From positions 27,846,501 to 27,910,500 of the forward strand of contig CM043700.1 in the NCBI GenBank assembly GCA_023935145.1: 64,000 nt of DNA, read 5' to 3'. The position numbers were made by a program, and so were the translations under genes. Numbering within the stretch: the first letter of the stretch is position 1; the number at the start of each line of letters is the position of its first letter. Origin of the DNA: Bretschneidera sinensis. Its lineage: Eukaryota; Streptophyta; Magnoliopsida; Brassicales; Akaniaceae. This document shows, piece after piece, positions 33,326 to 45,600 of this stretch. The notes under the pieces are model-generated. The model was given only the letters and a program-made list of their open reading frames with translations. It had not been told where the DNA came from and made no database searches.

Positions 33326-33800
33326 GGTGCATAAGGGTTGCACCATTTAGGTATCAATCTCCCCAGCTTCTTGTATTCGGAAAAGATCGAACTATCGGAA
33401 ATGATGGTCAATTTCCAGATGAAATCACGGAGGATATAAATGTTGAAGCAGCTATGTTGATCAAAATTTTGTTGCACTGGATGAGGATATTGCTATTGAT
33501 GCTTCATCCACGCTGCTGACATACTCGCAGTGCTGATCAAGGAACCATGCCTTGTAAGCGGAGGAATTATTGCCATTGCACTGGAGATAACATGCTTGTC
33601 TCATCGGGAACATGATCTTTGGTGAAATTATTACAGAAGTTGTATGATGGAGTTGATATATGTCTTTCCTTTCCATTTAAAATTAAGAGATCAACAGAAA
33701 ATTCTCGAGGACTACCAAGGAAAAATTGGATGTTGGCATGGTTTGTGTCTATTTTAGCAAATTCAAATCGAAAACTAGTTTGAAGATTCATTTTTGGTGC
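33326..33800 (+). other. unidentified exon-like sequence
   Basis: After an AG near 33327, one frame reads PFRYQSPQLLVFGKDRTIGN then DGQFPDEITEDINVEAAM before running out. Adjacent frames continue with LDEDIAIDASS and IKEPCLVSGGIIAIALEI. The higher GC content and acidic, coding-like composition against AT-rich flanks suggest a decayed last exon of some gene. The family is not recognised and frameshifts make a working gene unlikely. Confidence 0.3.
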
Positions 33801-34978
33801 AATTCATATTTACATGGCTGAGAATGTATATTTACATGGTTGATTTTTTCTATTGTTACAATGTAATGAGGAATATGGTAATAATAAAATGTAAATCTAA
33901 GTCATTTTTTATGGCGTACTTGCTGCAAACTGCAAAGGTTCCATGACAACCTGCATAAAAAATTGAGAAACAGGTATGGTCGCATGCACATCATATTTGT
34001 CAACCAAAATTAACACGACCTTAATATGTGAGATCTCACGTTTTACTGGCAAAAGAATCCACTTCAAACCAGAAAAGCATAGGCAAAAACTCAGTAACGT
34101 AGAGCAAGGATGCCATCATAAATGAATCTACAACACATTTAAGTAAACATTTGTTAAAAAACGAAAAAAAAAAAAAAAAAAACATAACTAGCCTCTCCAT
34201 TTTTCTTGAACATGTCAAACTTTCAAAACAAATGGCTTAAACATAATACAAAAAACCATAAAAAGTTTTGGTAGAAATTCAACAAAGCTAATATAAAAGC
34301 AAATCGAAGTCAAAGTTTGCCAAGCTAACATAGCGTAAACCAATGGCGACACAGCTAAAAGGTACAGATACACTTCTAGGCTACATGATCATCATTCACC
34401 ATCTAATTTCCTGGCACAATGCCTTCTGCATTATCTATAGCTCGCATTTCTGCTGTCAAACTGTTAAGTTAGAGCGCATCAAGCTTTTCGAACACTAGGA
34501 ACGAACAGTGAGCTACATTCTGACACCAACTATGCTCTTACAAGTACATGATTAAGAACCGAGTATAAAAACACATGTTATCCAATATAATATTTTCCTT
34601 TTAAGGCCCATCCATGACATTAGCACCGGTAAAAAAGAAAAGTCAGTGCAATGCAGCTTGCAAGGTTCTACCGGTTTACAAAATTTGATTTACTTAAAAC
34701 ACTTTTCTATAAAATTTATTCTATTTAATATATGGTGACGGTGTATTTCATGACTTTTTGGTGGTTGAAGAGATCGGATGAATGATGTACCGAAACCACT
34801 CTTTTCATGAACCCCAAAAACTCATTACTCTTCACAAAGTCTTTGGTGCAAACGTGTATCCACTTGTTAATGGTAATGAAATCCTAGCTATAGCTATTAA
34901 ATCCCTGTAACAATGATTTTTTCCATTTTTTAATTACCTTTTTGAAGCAATAGATTTAATATTTTCGACAGAAACGCT
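33801..34978. other. intergenic, no gene recognised
   Basis: Contains an A-run (about 34164-34182). Nothing else identified. Confidence 0.35.
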
Positions 34979-35890
34979 GATAATTTTCAAAATAAATTTA
35001 ATTTTTAAGTTTGAGATATTTTAAAAAATCAATGGAAGAGAGAAAAGAAAAATGAAAAACGAATTTTGGCTTTTGACAGTTGATATAGTCAACTATATGA
35101 AGGTTAACTGAATGATGCATATAGTCGACTGTATGAAACATTCAGCCGATTAAATGGAAAGAAGAAAATTTTTGGACCTCTCAGTAACTTTTTAAGTCGA
35201 TTAAAAATATGGTCCAGTCAATTGGATGTTCGAAAATTTTGAATTTTCAGAACGTTTTATAACAGATGAACGTGAGAATAAATGTCTTTTATGAAGGAAC
35301 ACTTGGTATTCAGTTTTAAACTGAAACAAAGTGTCTCTAATGAAAAGATGCACTCATTTCAACACTATAAAAATCTATTTAACTATCATAATTAAAAAAC
35401 AGAAATTACAATCAGTTTTTCTAGTTCTTCTCTCTTCCTCTTCCTCATCTTCTTCTCCTTTCAAAAATACTGATTTACTTATATACAAAAATCTTGCAAA
35501 TTTCTAAACATTGTTATGCATCTATAAACTCTTAGAAGCTGTTATGAGTTATTCTTCACAAGTGTAAATTGCAGAATAACATCATAGTTTCATTATGGTA
35601 ACCTTTTGCACTGTGAGGAGCGAATTAAATCTTAAGAAAAGTGCTTCGAAGCTTTTCTCTCTTTCACTTATTTTGATAAACAATCCTCACTTTCCAGTAA
35701 TCTTTTCCGACCTGAATTCAACAATCTTAAGGTTTAATCCTGATTTATTAAAATGATATTCTTGAGTTCGTTGAGAGATATAACGCTAGATTTCAACAAG
35801 TTAAAGCGATTCGGCGGAAGGAATTTTTATCGCTGGTAGAAGAATATATTCTTCCTCCTAACATCGCTCCGGATATATTATGTTATCAAT
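34979..35890 (+). mobile_element. copia-like LTR, boundaries approximate
   Basis: The stretch 35080-35230 has ATAGTCGACTGTATG and CATTCAGCCGATTAA blocks like the U3 of the copia LTR at 607-1227. It is followed by GTTCGAAAATTTTGAATTTTC (compare GTTCAAAAAATTTGAATTC at 783-801), a TATAAAAA (35365-35372) and a CT-rich leader. TG at 34979 and CA at 35888 are possible ends, but no target duplication was found and no polyprotein follows, so it is a solo or partial LTR. Confidence 0.45.
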
Positions 35891-36049
35891 TTTTCAAAGA
35901 TCGAATCAAAATCACAATTAAAACTCAAACTCAAATTCGATTTAATAAAATTTTGAACCAAATTTTTCGAATGGAAACTTTCAAATTAATAGTGGTGCAG
36001 ACTCAGTTCCACCTCAATCCCTCGCATTGCTCATAGGATTGAAAGGTAT

Positions 36050-36440
36050 TTAGCTCATGATTTTTTCTTCTTTCTCTTTTCGAAATTTTGAGGCCTGATT
36101 TCAATTGTGTAAATTTAATAAGTCTGTGTCGGCAGTCTGCTGAGCTATGTTTTCAAGGAATCTCCTTTCCATCACATCCCATCAAATCAAACTTCTTTTC
36201 ATTCGGAAAAAAAAAAGGCCTTTTCATCTCCTGCAAGGACAATGATCCAGAGGTGTTGGTAGGCCCTTTTAAAGGATAAGCCACAGAAACAATGGTGGAA
36301 TTTAAAAGAGATTCTTCTGTCTTTTTCCTCGGTAATTTCGACCGACTACCAACAATAGAAACCAAGGATCTTGAGAGATTTGGGAGTGGCTGTGAATGGC
36401 TAGTCGAACACTTGACCAATTTACCATCACTCGCACGCTC
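36050..36440 (+). other. unidentified coding-like stretch
   Basis: An open frame 36088-36279 (FPSHPIKSNFFSFGKKKG, FISCKDNDPEVLVGPFKG) ends in TAA and is followed in frame by VEFKRDSSVFFLGNFDRLPT and KDLERFGSGCEWLVEHLTNL. The composition is more coding-like than its surroundings, but I do not recognise the family. Confidence 0.25.
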
Positions 36441-39200
36441 TAACCTCTTGACATGAAATCACATTGTTTATTTGTAGGAAAGAATTAATTTATATTTAAT
36501 TTTTATTCGGTTAATCTTTCATCATCCGTCGATCCGATGTACCGACTTAAAATTTAAAATTACTTTTTATATGAAATCGTTCGAATCAAACGATTCAAAA
36601 TAATTCGATTAATCGATTTTACTCGATGGATGAACACTCTAACACTTACATTTCAATTTCCATACAGTGCATCAGAAATAGTAGTACTAATAACAGTGTT
36701 GTTAGAAGTATGGGATAAGGCCAGGTGTGTGTCTTAGACAAGAAAGTTTTGGTTGCATCAAGACTGGAAACTTGATTGGTAATTTTTAAAACTTTATTAA
36801 TAATGTTTGTTCGTACTCAATTAATTAGAATTTTCTATCATATACTAAACTCAAACTGACATCACTTTCAATCAAAATTATACAAGAAACAAATTAGGGC
36901 AATGGTAGACATACATTATGCGAGAACCAAGCTTTGTTCTCTCTTTCTTTTTCTTCTGCTTTCTTCAGTGTTCATATATCTGCCTACCCTAGCTTTGTTT
37001 AGGTTTGAGAAGCAAGTAACTTTTATTTTATTTTATTTTTAATTAATTGAATATAATCTGTACTTATGCAAAATTTTGAAGCTATTTAAGAAGAGAATGT
37101 TTATTCTTAAGTGTTGATAAATTAATATGGTTCGTAAGTGATGAACATAATGCTTTTATGATATTTGTTGTCTAAGTAGGTGGTAACTTCAAACAAGTAT
37201 TTGAATAAAGAAAATTATTTTATTTCTTTCTTAATAATTTTATCTAGAAAGTGTTGATGTAATTACATTGCAAAATTCATGTTTCATTTTTTTATGGGGC
37301 TTTATTCTCATTATATCTTTATATGAGAACTATTCTTTTATAAGATTTTTGTTAAAATCCATTATGTATGCATTTTTGTCCTTTAGCCTCAAAGCTAAAA
37401 AACTAAAAAGTTACACTGTCTTTATAAGAATTAAAATTTATTGTATTGCCTTTTTAGGGACTAGCTATGGCTACAAACTTGTGATAAATTTTTAACAATG
37501 TATTGAAAGGGGTTCGTTTTTTATCGATCAACCTATAGGATGGTTCATTATTTTGACGATAGACGTGCTTTTGGGATAAATGCTTAAAATAAAAGAGAAC
37601 TGCATACTCCACATGTTGTTGCAAAGCAAGTAGGTTTAATGTTAAAGGTAAATATTCATAACCTAAAATCCTTTAATCGGGATAAATAGCTGCTTAAAAC
37701 ATAAAGATTGTTAATTTGGATAAATGTTAATATACATGTGAAAAATAGAAAATAGAAAATTGATAAGTATCATTGTTCTCATGTTTTAAGCGTATGCGAG
37801 AATATTTTTCTTAATAGTTGACAATCCTTGGAGAAATATTATTTAAATGAAGATTGTCATTACTTGGGCTCATCAATTTTATCCCCTAACTCGCTCATGA
37901 AGAATTTTGGCTAGAATGTAATCTCAAAATGATTCTCAATTAAAGTCTTAAGCGATCAAAGAAAGGTACCGTCGAATTCTACAAATCTTCGAAATGAGAT
38001 GAACTTCTAAGAAAGAACACTAATGCATTGTAGAATTTGTAGAGAACAAAGTCATGATCAACAAAAATGTCCTGAAAAAATCAAGGAAGCTAGTCTCAAC
38101 TAGTGTCGCGCATTAGTTTAGGATTGTCTACAAAACAGTTTGCTTCTTACCCGTAATTTTACAATTTAAATTTATTTATTTATTTGAAATTTGAGGTTAC
38201 TTTTTTAAAAGATTATTTTTGAACTGCTATTTTATGGAGTTGTAGTAGTTATTTATACACTATTTCTCTCACAAATTAGATACTAGATTTTATTGAAATG
38301 TTAATTATTGTTTTGTTGCAAAAAAAAAAAAAAATGATTCATTTGTCATTGATTCAAGCTAAGTGAGAAAGTGGATTGAACCCAGACATTCTATGTGAAA
38401 AACTCAATCAAAAGACTTGGAATACTCAACTACATTTTTAGTTCCTATGTATTAACGTCCCCAATTCCCAAATATAATTCTCCTCAATTACTTTGTTTTT
38501 CAAATACGTTTCTAATTGATATACGTGAGATCTGCCTTTTCTTTTATACATTTTTAAGAAAGTGTTCACACTTACATTTTTTAAATATTTTTTGTCATAA
38601 AAATAAAAATTAAATGTGCATAAAAAATGTGTACGTAAGGTATGCAAAATTCGTTATCAAAATGAAAGAGTTCAGTGGCCTTGAAAGCATAAAATGCCTC
38701 TAAAAAGTAAAGATATATTATTAACAGCAAAGGTAAGAATAACAATATCTTACATCACTTTGTAACTTTTTAAACAAATTATTTTAAAACCCTTTTTAAA
38801 TTGTTAACTCCGTCCAATATAACACATTTATAAACATATGATAAAGTGAAATTTAACATGGAAGATCAATAGCAATAAAAAATTAAATCCAATGATCGTT
38901 TTATAAAATACAAATTTTACTATAAATTATACAGTGATATAAAATATCGTTATTCTTATACTTGATGTCAATTTTACTTGATCGAATCCAAATTCGGAAA
39001 TGACTGTTACGCATCTCCTTTACCATTGAGGTCTCTACCACACAGTAATGATGAATTTTTAATATAATAAGACCAATAATTTGCATGTAAAATAAGAGTA
39101 AAAAATTTATCCTGCGTAATTTTTAGCATGTTTATCTATGTATATAGTATTGTTGGTCCAATATACACCGGATATTCAATAAGCATTGTGCTCACATTCT
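36441..39200. other. AT-rich intergenic sequence between the dioxygenase side and the golgin gene
   Basis: Near 36530-36645 the words GATTCAAAATAATTCGATTAATCG and GGATGAACACTCTA resemble the end of an AT-rich MITE type also seen at 57585-57838. Otherwise nothing recognised. Confidence 0.3.
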
Positions 39201-39687
39201 CAAGTTGATGCCAAGTAACTAGTGTTACATCCAGTTCACCACAATAAACGGAAGATTTTTATTTCTTTCACAGAGCAGAAGCAAAGTCCAGATCTATAAC
39301 ATTGTGTTCCCAATTTGTATTATAATTTCAGTGTCCAAAAGGCGTAACAAATAGATCACAAAGACATGTAAACAACACTATATCAACATTTGCATGCCGA
39401 GACATAAATCTGAATCCTCGTAACCTATTTTGCTATTTCCATCTTCTCTAGCAGTTTCTCCCTATCATTATTTCGTCAGATGAGCATAATAAGGGAAGGA
39501 TGAATGACACCAAATTCCCCTGTCCGCATTGTAACTTGTATTTTCTTAATTGGCTGCATAATCTCAAGTCATTCTGTGGTTGTAACGAGAGAATGTAATA
39601 CGACTTGCAGACATTTAATAAGCCATTTGGATTTTGGATAACTCTGGCACAAACTTTGAGCTGGACCAGATATCCAATCATGGTAAG
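39200..39687 (-). other. probable 3' UTR of the golgin-84 gene
   Basis: The region directly after the stop codon is less AT-rich than the intergenic DNA beyond it. A TTTATT (AATAAA-type on the minus strand) lies near 39259. The transcript end is inferred. Confidence 0.35.
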
Positions 39688-42600
39688 TTAGTTGGCAAGG
39701 CCCATAGATTCTGCAACTTCTCTAGCGGAAAAATTGTCTGCTTGTTCCTACACATCGCAAAGAAACACACATTTAGCACAACACGGAAGGATGCAAAGAT
39801 GAGCACCCACATGTCACAGTTTTTCTTTTTGGGGAATCATCCACATTTTACAGTTGAACATAACTATATTTTCCATTTAGTATTGAAAGTTTATAGCTGA
39901 GAAACCAAAAATTAACTCCCTCCTATAGCAGATGCACATATGGCCAGGTAACTGTACCTGAAAGCGGTGCAACAAATACATCAAGAAGAGATGTACAAAC
40001 ACCTGCAAACATTTTTTCATGGTCATGAAATTTAAATGCTTTCAGATAATCTATATTTAATAAGTCATTTTAAACACAAGGTGAACTGTTTCTCACAAGA
40101 TAGAAAAGCAAGATAACTCGAGCTGTTGGATACCGCCAAAGAAATCTCGTAGCCCTGACAGCTCCAGAGTCCAATAATTTTGCTGCCTTCTGCAACTGTA
40201 TGAGGTGGGTCGAAAAACAAACTCAGAACAAAAGATAGGGAAGGCAAGCAAGATTTAAGATATGAAAGCAAATCTACCTGAATGCTTGCCCCGACCATGT
40301 GACGGTGATGCAAGGGAAGAGGCCTGCAATTATTACTTCATAAGGAAATTTGCAAATATTAAGAATAAACATGAATATGCAATATGCATGTGAGGAAAAA
40401 TAGGCTATATGATCATGCATAGTTCCTAATAGAACTGATAGAGGTTATAATAAAAATATATAATGTGTGTAGCAATTCAATGTGTTAAGGATTCAGTCTC
40501 CATAGAGTTGAATTCAATGAACCCCCAAAAGCACTAACACACTCATGCGCACACATTATATTGTTGTTGTTTCTGTGATGTTCTCAGCAAGGTTTCAGTT
40601 TATAGAGTTGATTGGTTATCAGCAGGGATATTGTTTCTTCAAGATAATGACCCAGGAAATGATTTGGGTCAACTAACATTTTAAGCAGTTGATTTCAGCC
40701 AACGAACGTTACTGGCTGATAGCAACATAGTTTTAAGATCAAGAAAAAGCCACAGCTAATCTTATTGGCTGATGTAGACACATAGCTTTTTTATAATAAG
40801 TTCAGTGCATTAAATGTACAAAAGATTTGCACAGTAGACATTAGCTGATGAACATTAGGGCTTAGGATTGGTAAAGAGAAATAATGGGAGGAAGGAAGAG
40901 GGAGAGAATAGAAAAGGAAGAGTTAATTAGTAAGAGACAAATGTGGGAAGAAAGAAAATGGGATGATTCGCTTTTTCTTCCGGCTTTTCTCTTCAAGTTA
41001 TAATTGTCAATCCTCCAAAATTGGGAGAATGGGAGAGTGAAGAGTAAAATAAGCTAAATTTTGTCTTTTTCTTTCTACTTTTCCGTCCTTTCAACCAAAC
41101 TCATAGTAGAAAGATCAATCTTTTCTTTTCTACTCATTTTTCTTTCCATTCTCTATTCCTCTCACATTTCTCTCCTACCAACCATAGCCTAGAAGTGCCT
41201 TTTTTTCCCATTGACAACCATTAGTTAACAAAATTATGCGCTCTTCAGAATTATGGGGAGCTACAACAAATTCATGGTTTCAGAATTAAAGGGAGCTGTT
41301 TTATACGCAGGTCCATGATTATTTTGTTTTTTGGGTTTTGAGATGTTTTTCGTATTTTTATTTTCGTAGTTGGGTTTTTTTTTCATCTGTGTCTGTTTTG
41401 TTCGTTTTGGTTTTTGGGGATGGGGTTTTTTGGCTTTGTGCTTGGATTAGGAGGATGGTTGGGTGTCGCATTTGAAGTTTAGTATACTGGTGTAGCAATG
41501 GGTGTGTGACCGGGGTTGTTTGGGTGTAAGGCGTTGTTTTTAGTTTCTTTTCCTTGGGTGTGGATCTTTTAGTTACATTTGTGATGTATCATATTTAACC
41601 AATAAAGATCTTTTGCTTTAAAAAATATAAATCATATAGGCATGCCTGTATTTATTTAAGTTGCAACCTCAATAATTGTGTCCCATGAGCATAGTCGTAA
41701 AAACTTCAAATGATTATTTCCCATCATTGAGAATACCCTTCTGCAAGCACCATGTACCGCACACCTGCTACTATACAGAGAGACTTCATTTCTCAGACTA
41801 TGTTTGAAAGCTCTGCTGTTTAAAGTTTAAATAGTAGCATGGAGATTCCTATGATCATTTATCTCCAAATCTAGATAAGCTACAATAACAAAACACCTTT
41901 TTTATAAGTAATAACAAAATACTTGCAACATGTAGATCGTACTATATCAAACAGATATGAAGTACACAACTCAAATGTTCAGAAAGAAGTCATTTTCATG
42001 ATCATAAGCTAAAATGATATCCCCATGTGTTTGGGAGTTTGGAGGGGAGGGGAAGGAGGGATATTTAAAGGGAGCGGATGTGAAGGTAGGGTGGTTACCC
42101 TTCCCTTGTTTGGATGTTAAAAAAAATAACAGGAGGGTAATTAATAAGTTTCAATCACCTCCCCTGTCCCCTCCTATAACCCCAAATTGGAGGGTAAAAA
42201 TAATTGGGGTTTGGAGAGGATGAGAGGGAATTAAATCCCTTCCAATCACCTTCGCCTCCCTCTTTAAAAAATCTCCCAAACAGAGTTATAATACTTAATC
42301 CTCTCCATTCCCCTTCCCCCCCCCCCCCCCCTAGAATCCCTTCCGTTCCAAATACATTAGGCTCTGGGAGACAGCATGAAAAAATGCGTAACTTAGTCAC
42401 AAAAGAACTAACATACTCAAGTGCCTTGATTTCAGTGTCTTCCTCCCAAGACGGTGACGCCCTACGGGGAACTCTACTTCTTTCCACCTCTACCTGTTCA
42501 ATATAATCGGGGTCCCATATGCAGAATCAGGATATTTAGGATAATAAGATGTAGGGAAAATGAAATGAAGAATATAAATGAGCTCTCCTAATCAACAGCT

Positions 42601-45600
42601 TAGAACACCTAAGGATGGACCTGTGCTTCTTGAAGACGCTTTACTTCCTTCTCCAATTGAAACTCTGCAGCAGCTTTTTCACTAGCCATTGTTTCTAGCT
42701 GTGTTTGCTTGTAGTACTGCATTGTAGTATAGCTACAAGAATTTAGTACAAGATACTGGATTTAACTTGGGCAATACAGGTAAGTTGAGTTCACATTACC
42801 AATAAATCAGTCAGTTCACGGTAGCGTTTCTCTAGCTCCATGTGCTCCTGTTAGAAAGCAGCTATAATCATTAAGCTGATGCCTGAGTAAGTTCTATAAA
42901 CAGAACACATAATATTAATAAACAAGGACAAAGCAAACTTTGTTTTCTAGCATTGATAATTTTTCAGGCAGCAAATTTATAAAAAGACTTGAATTCCCAC
43001 TTTTCTACTTTATGTCCATTTTATTATTCAATTATATGATCCTTACAAGCTTCAGACATAAACCATTTTGCTCTTTAACATTCATTCAACTTTTTTTCTG
43101 CAGATCTGTATAGAGATAACTTACCGCCAGGTAATATGCACCATAGAAATTATTATAGCCTAACAAGTTAGCAGGGTTAGTTTGAAAAAAAAAAGGGTTT
43201 GCAGGGGATACTTTGCCTCATGAAGATCTATTTCAAATCAACAACTAAATTGCAGGTAAAGAATATAACAAAGTTACAATAACACCAACTCAATGCTGCC
43301 TGAAATAGAACCATCCTTCAGAGGAAAACAGATATTGTTTGCTTGATTGTCAAATTTTGCTCTATGACATTCAAAGCTTTCTTCCCTATCCACCATTCAA
43401 TAATAACTTATGAGATCTTTCAAGCTTTGGAACACATGCCATTTTATTTTCAACAAGGCAATGACAATCATGAAATTTCTCCAATTTTCTACAGCTCCAG
43501 GTGGAGATAACTTAGTTGGGGAATGCGAAAGTATTAGCACCAGCACATGAGTGCAATAGAAATTATAGCAGTTTAAATAAATTTGCAGGGGAACTTAAAT
43601 CTCTGAAATGAATCAACACTTAAAGGGAAAAGGGATTACATAAATTCAAATAGAAATCAAGCACAACAAATCTGATGATGGAACCAATGAGTTGGTCAAA
43701 TCTAATTAGAGTGTATGACTTTATATGTGATCTGAAATAAAGTAGAATGGCAGTAAAGGCTCCGTTAAGTCTATCCATCATTGAAACAAGCAACCGCAGG
43801 AATACTGCAGAAATACCACGTCGGCTGGTGCGCTTCATCGACATATATACTTATATAGGTCCATAGAAATATAGGCATGAGAGACAAAAAAGGATGGATA
43901 AAGCAGAGACATCACCTGACGTGAATAGTGCTCAGCATCTCTCTTCATGGCAGCCATTTCAACTCTCATCTTTTGCACTTCAGCCTGGAACCAAACAAAA
44001 AAATCATAGCACTTAAGATTGATCAGCAGAAACTACAAAGCAAGCTTACAAACTTATCAATTATACAACACAAATAGTAACAACAACACTGGCATGAAAA
44101 AGCAATTCAGACTCGCCTCCAATAAAGAAAGTTTGCTCTCAGCATCTCTTTGACCATGGCGAGCACGCTCAACCTCTTCCTGCCATGCCTGCATCTATAT
44201 ATGACGGATGAAATTTAAGTTAAATTTTATACTGCTGCAGCTGCCAAAGGAAAGAAATTTTTTTCCACAGTTGTAATGTAAATTAAAGGACCTGAAATAT
44301 ATGCAAACCATTGAACTTGAAACAGGTTCTTACGGCAACCAAAACAATATGCACAAGTAGAGTACGAATGTATTTGAATTGTGTAAATTGAAGATTCATC
44401 ACTATCACCCCGCTAAGGTTGCAAGGAGAAAGTAATTAATTATGGTATCATTCTTTAAAAATACAATACCTCATATCCATGCTAATCTAAACAGCTTTTC
44501 TGGAAAAGTAATCTGCTTATAACTATTATCTTAGCCATTTAGCAGTAGCAATATTTACCTGGCTAAATATTTGTCGTACATTGGAATTATTTCTAGTCAA
44601 GAAGTTGTCAACATGGTATGGGCTACCCATAATTTAAAAAAACGTAAGGCTCCTAGGGTTTATCATGAAATAGTCGATTAATTAGGATTGTGAAAAGGAT
44701 AGATTATTCCATACCTGCCAAATCTGTTCTTTTAATTCTTTCTGTATATAAAAATCTCACCACCCATCACCCACACCCCCCAGAAAGAAAAAAAAAAAGA
44801 AGAAAGCATAACAGAGAAAAAAAAGATGCTTAATAGACTTAAAAAAACAGAAGGATAGCACTTGAAGCAGATTAATGTTTACAATAAATTATTAAATCCT
44901 ATTTTCCAATTTTCAAACCCATTTAAGGGCTCCAAATATCGCTAGATGAGAGAGAGAGAGAGAGAACAATCAAAGTCATGTAGCATGTTTGCAACACCAT
45001 TTCTGGAAGAAGATCATTTTTTAAGAGCCAAAATTTAAACAAGAGGTCACAACTACGCAGGCAAACTAAACAAAAGGGAACTTCCATGTTTTTTTTTTTA
45101 TTGTCAAAATCCACACACACACCTCGAACTTTAGCCAGAGAACTGTCCTTACCAACGTTCCAAAGCAAAAGGGCAAAGGAAAACTTCTATGTTACTGAGT
45201 GGTTGTTCATAACAAAGGCATGCATTCTTTTAAATGTGAACACCCACTTAAAAGGAAGAGAAGGAGTGATTTGTAAACTTGACATGTAAAAAGGCTTATG
45301 ACCATGTTTGTTGGGACTTCGAGATTTATTTATTGAGAAAAATAGGTTTGGGGACAAAAAATATAAGTGGATTTACAAGTGCATATCTTCGGCTTCTTTC
45401 TCTATCCTTGTTAATGGTTATCCTTCCGGTTTCTTTAAAGCTTCACAGAGTCTTAGATAAGGGGATCCATTATCTCCTTTTTTGTTTACTTTAGTGATCA
45501 AGGCTTTTAGTAAAATGTTGGTGAAAGCAATCGTCGTCAAGGGACTTTTTGAGTGATTTCAAGGTGAGGAGAATTGGAGGTAGCATGAGTGTGTCTCGTC

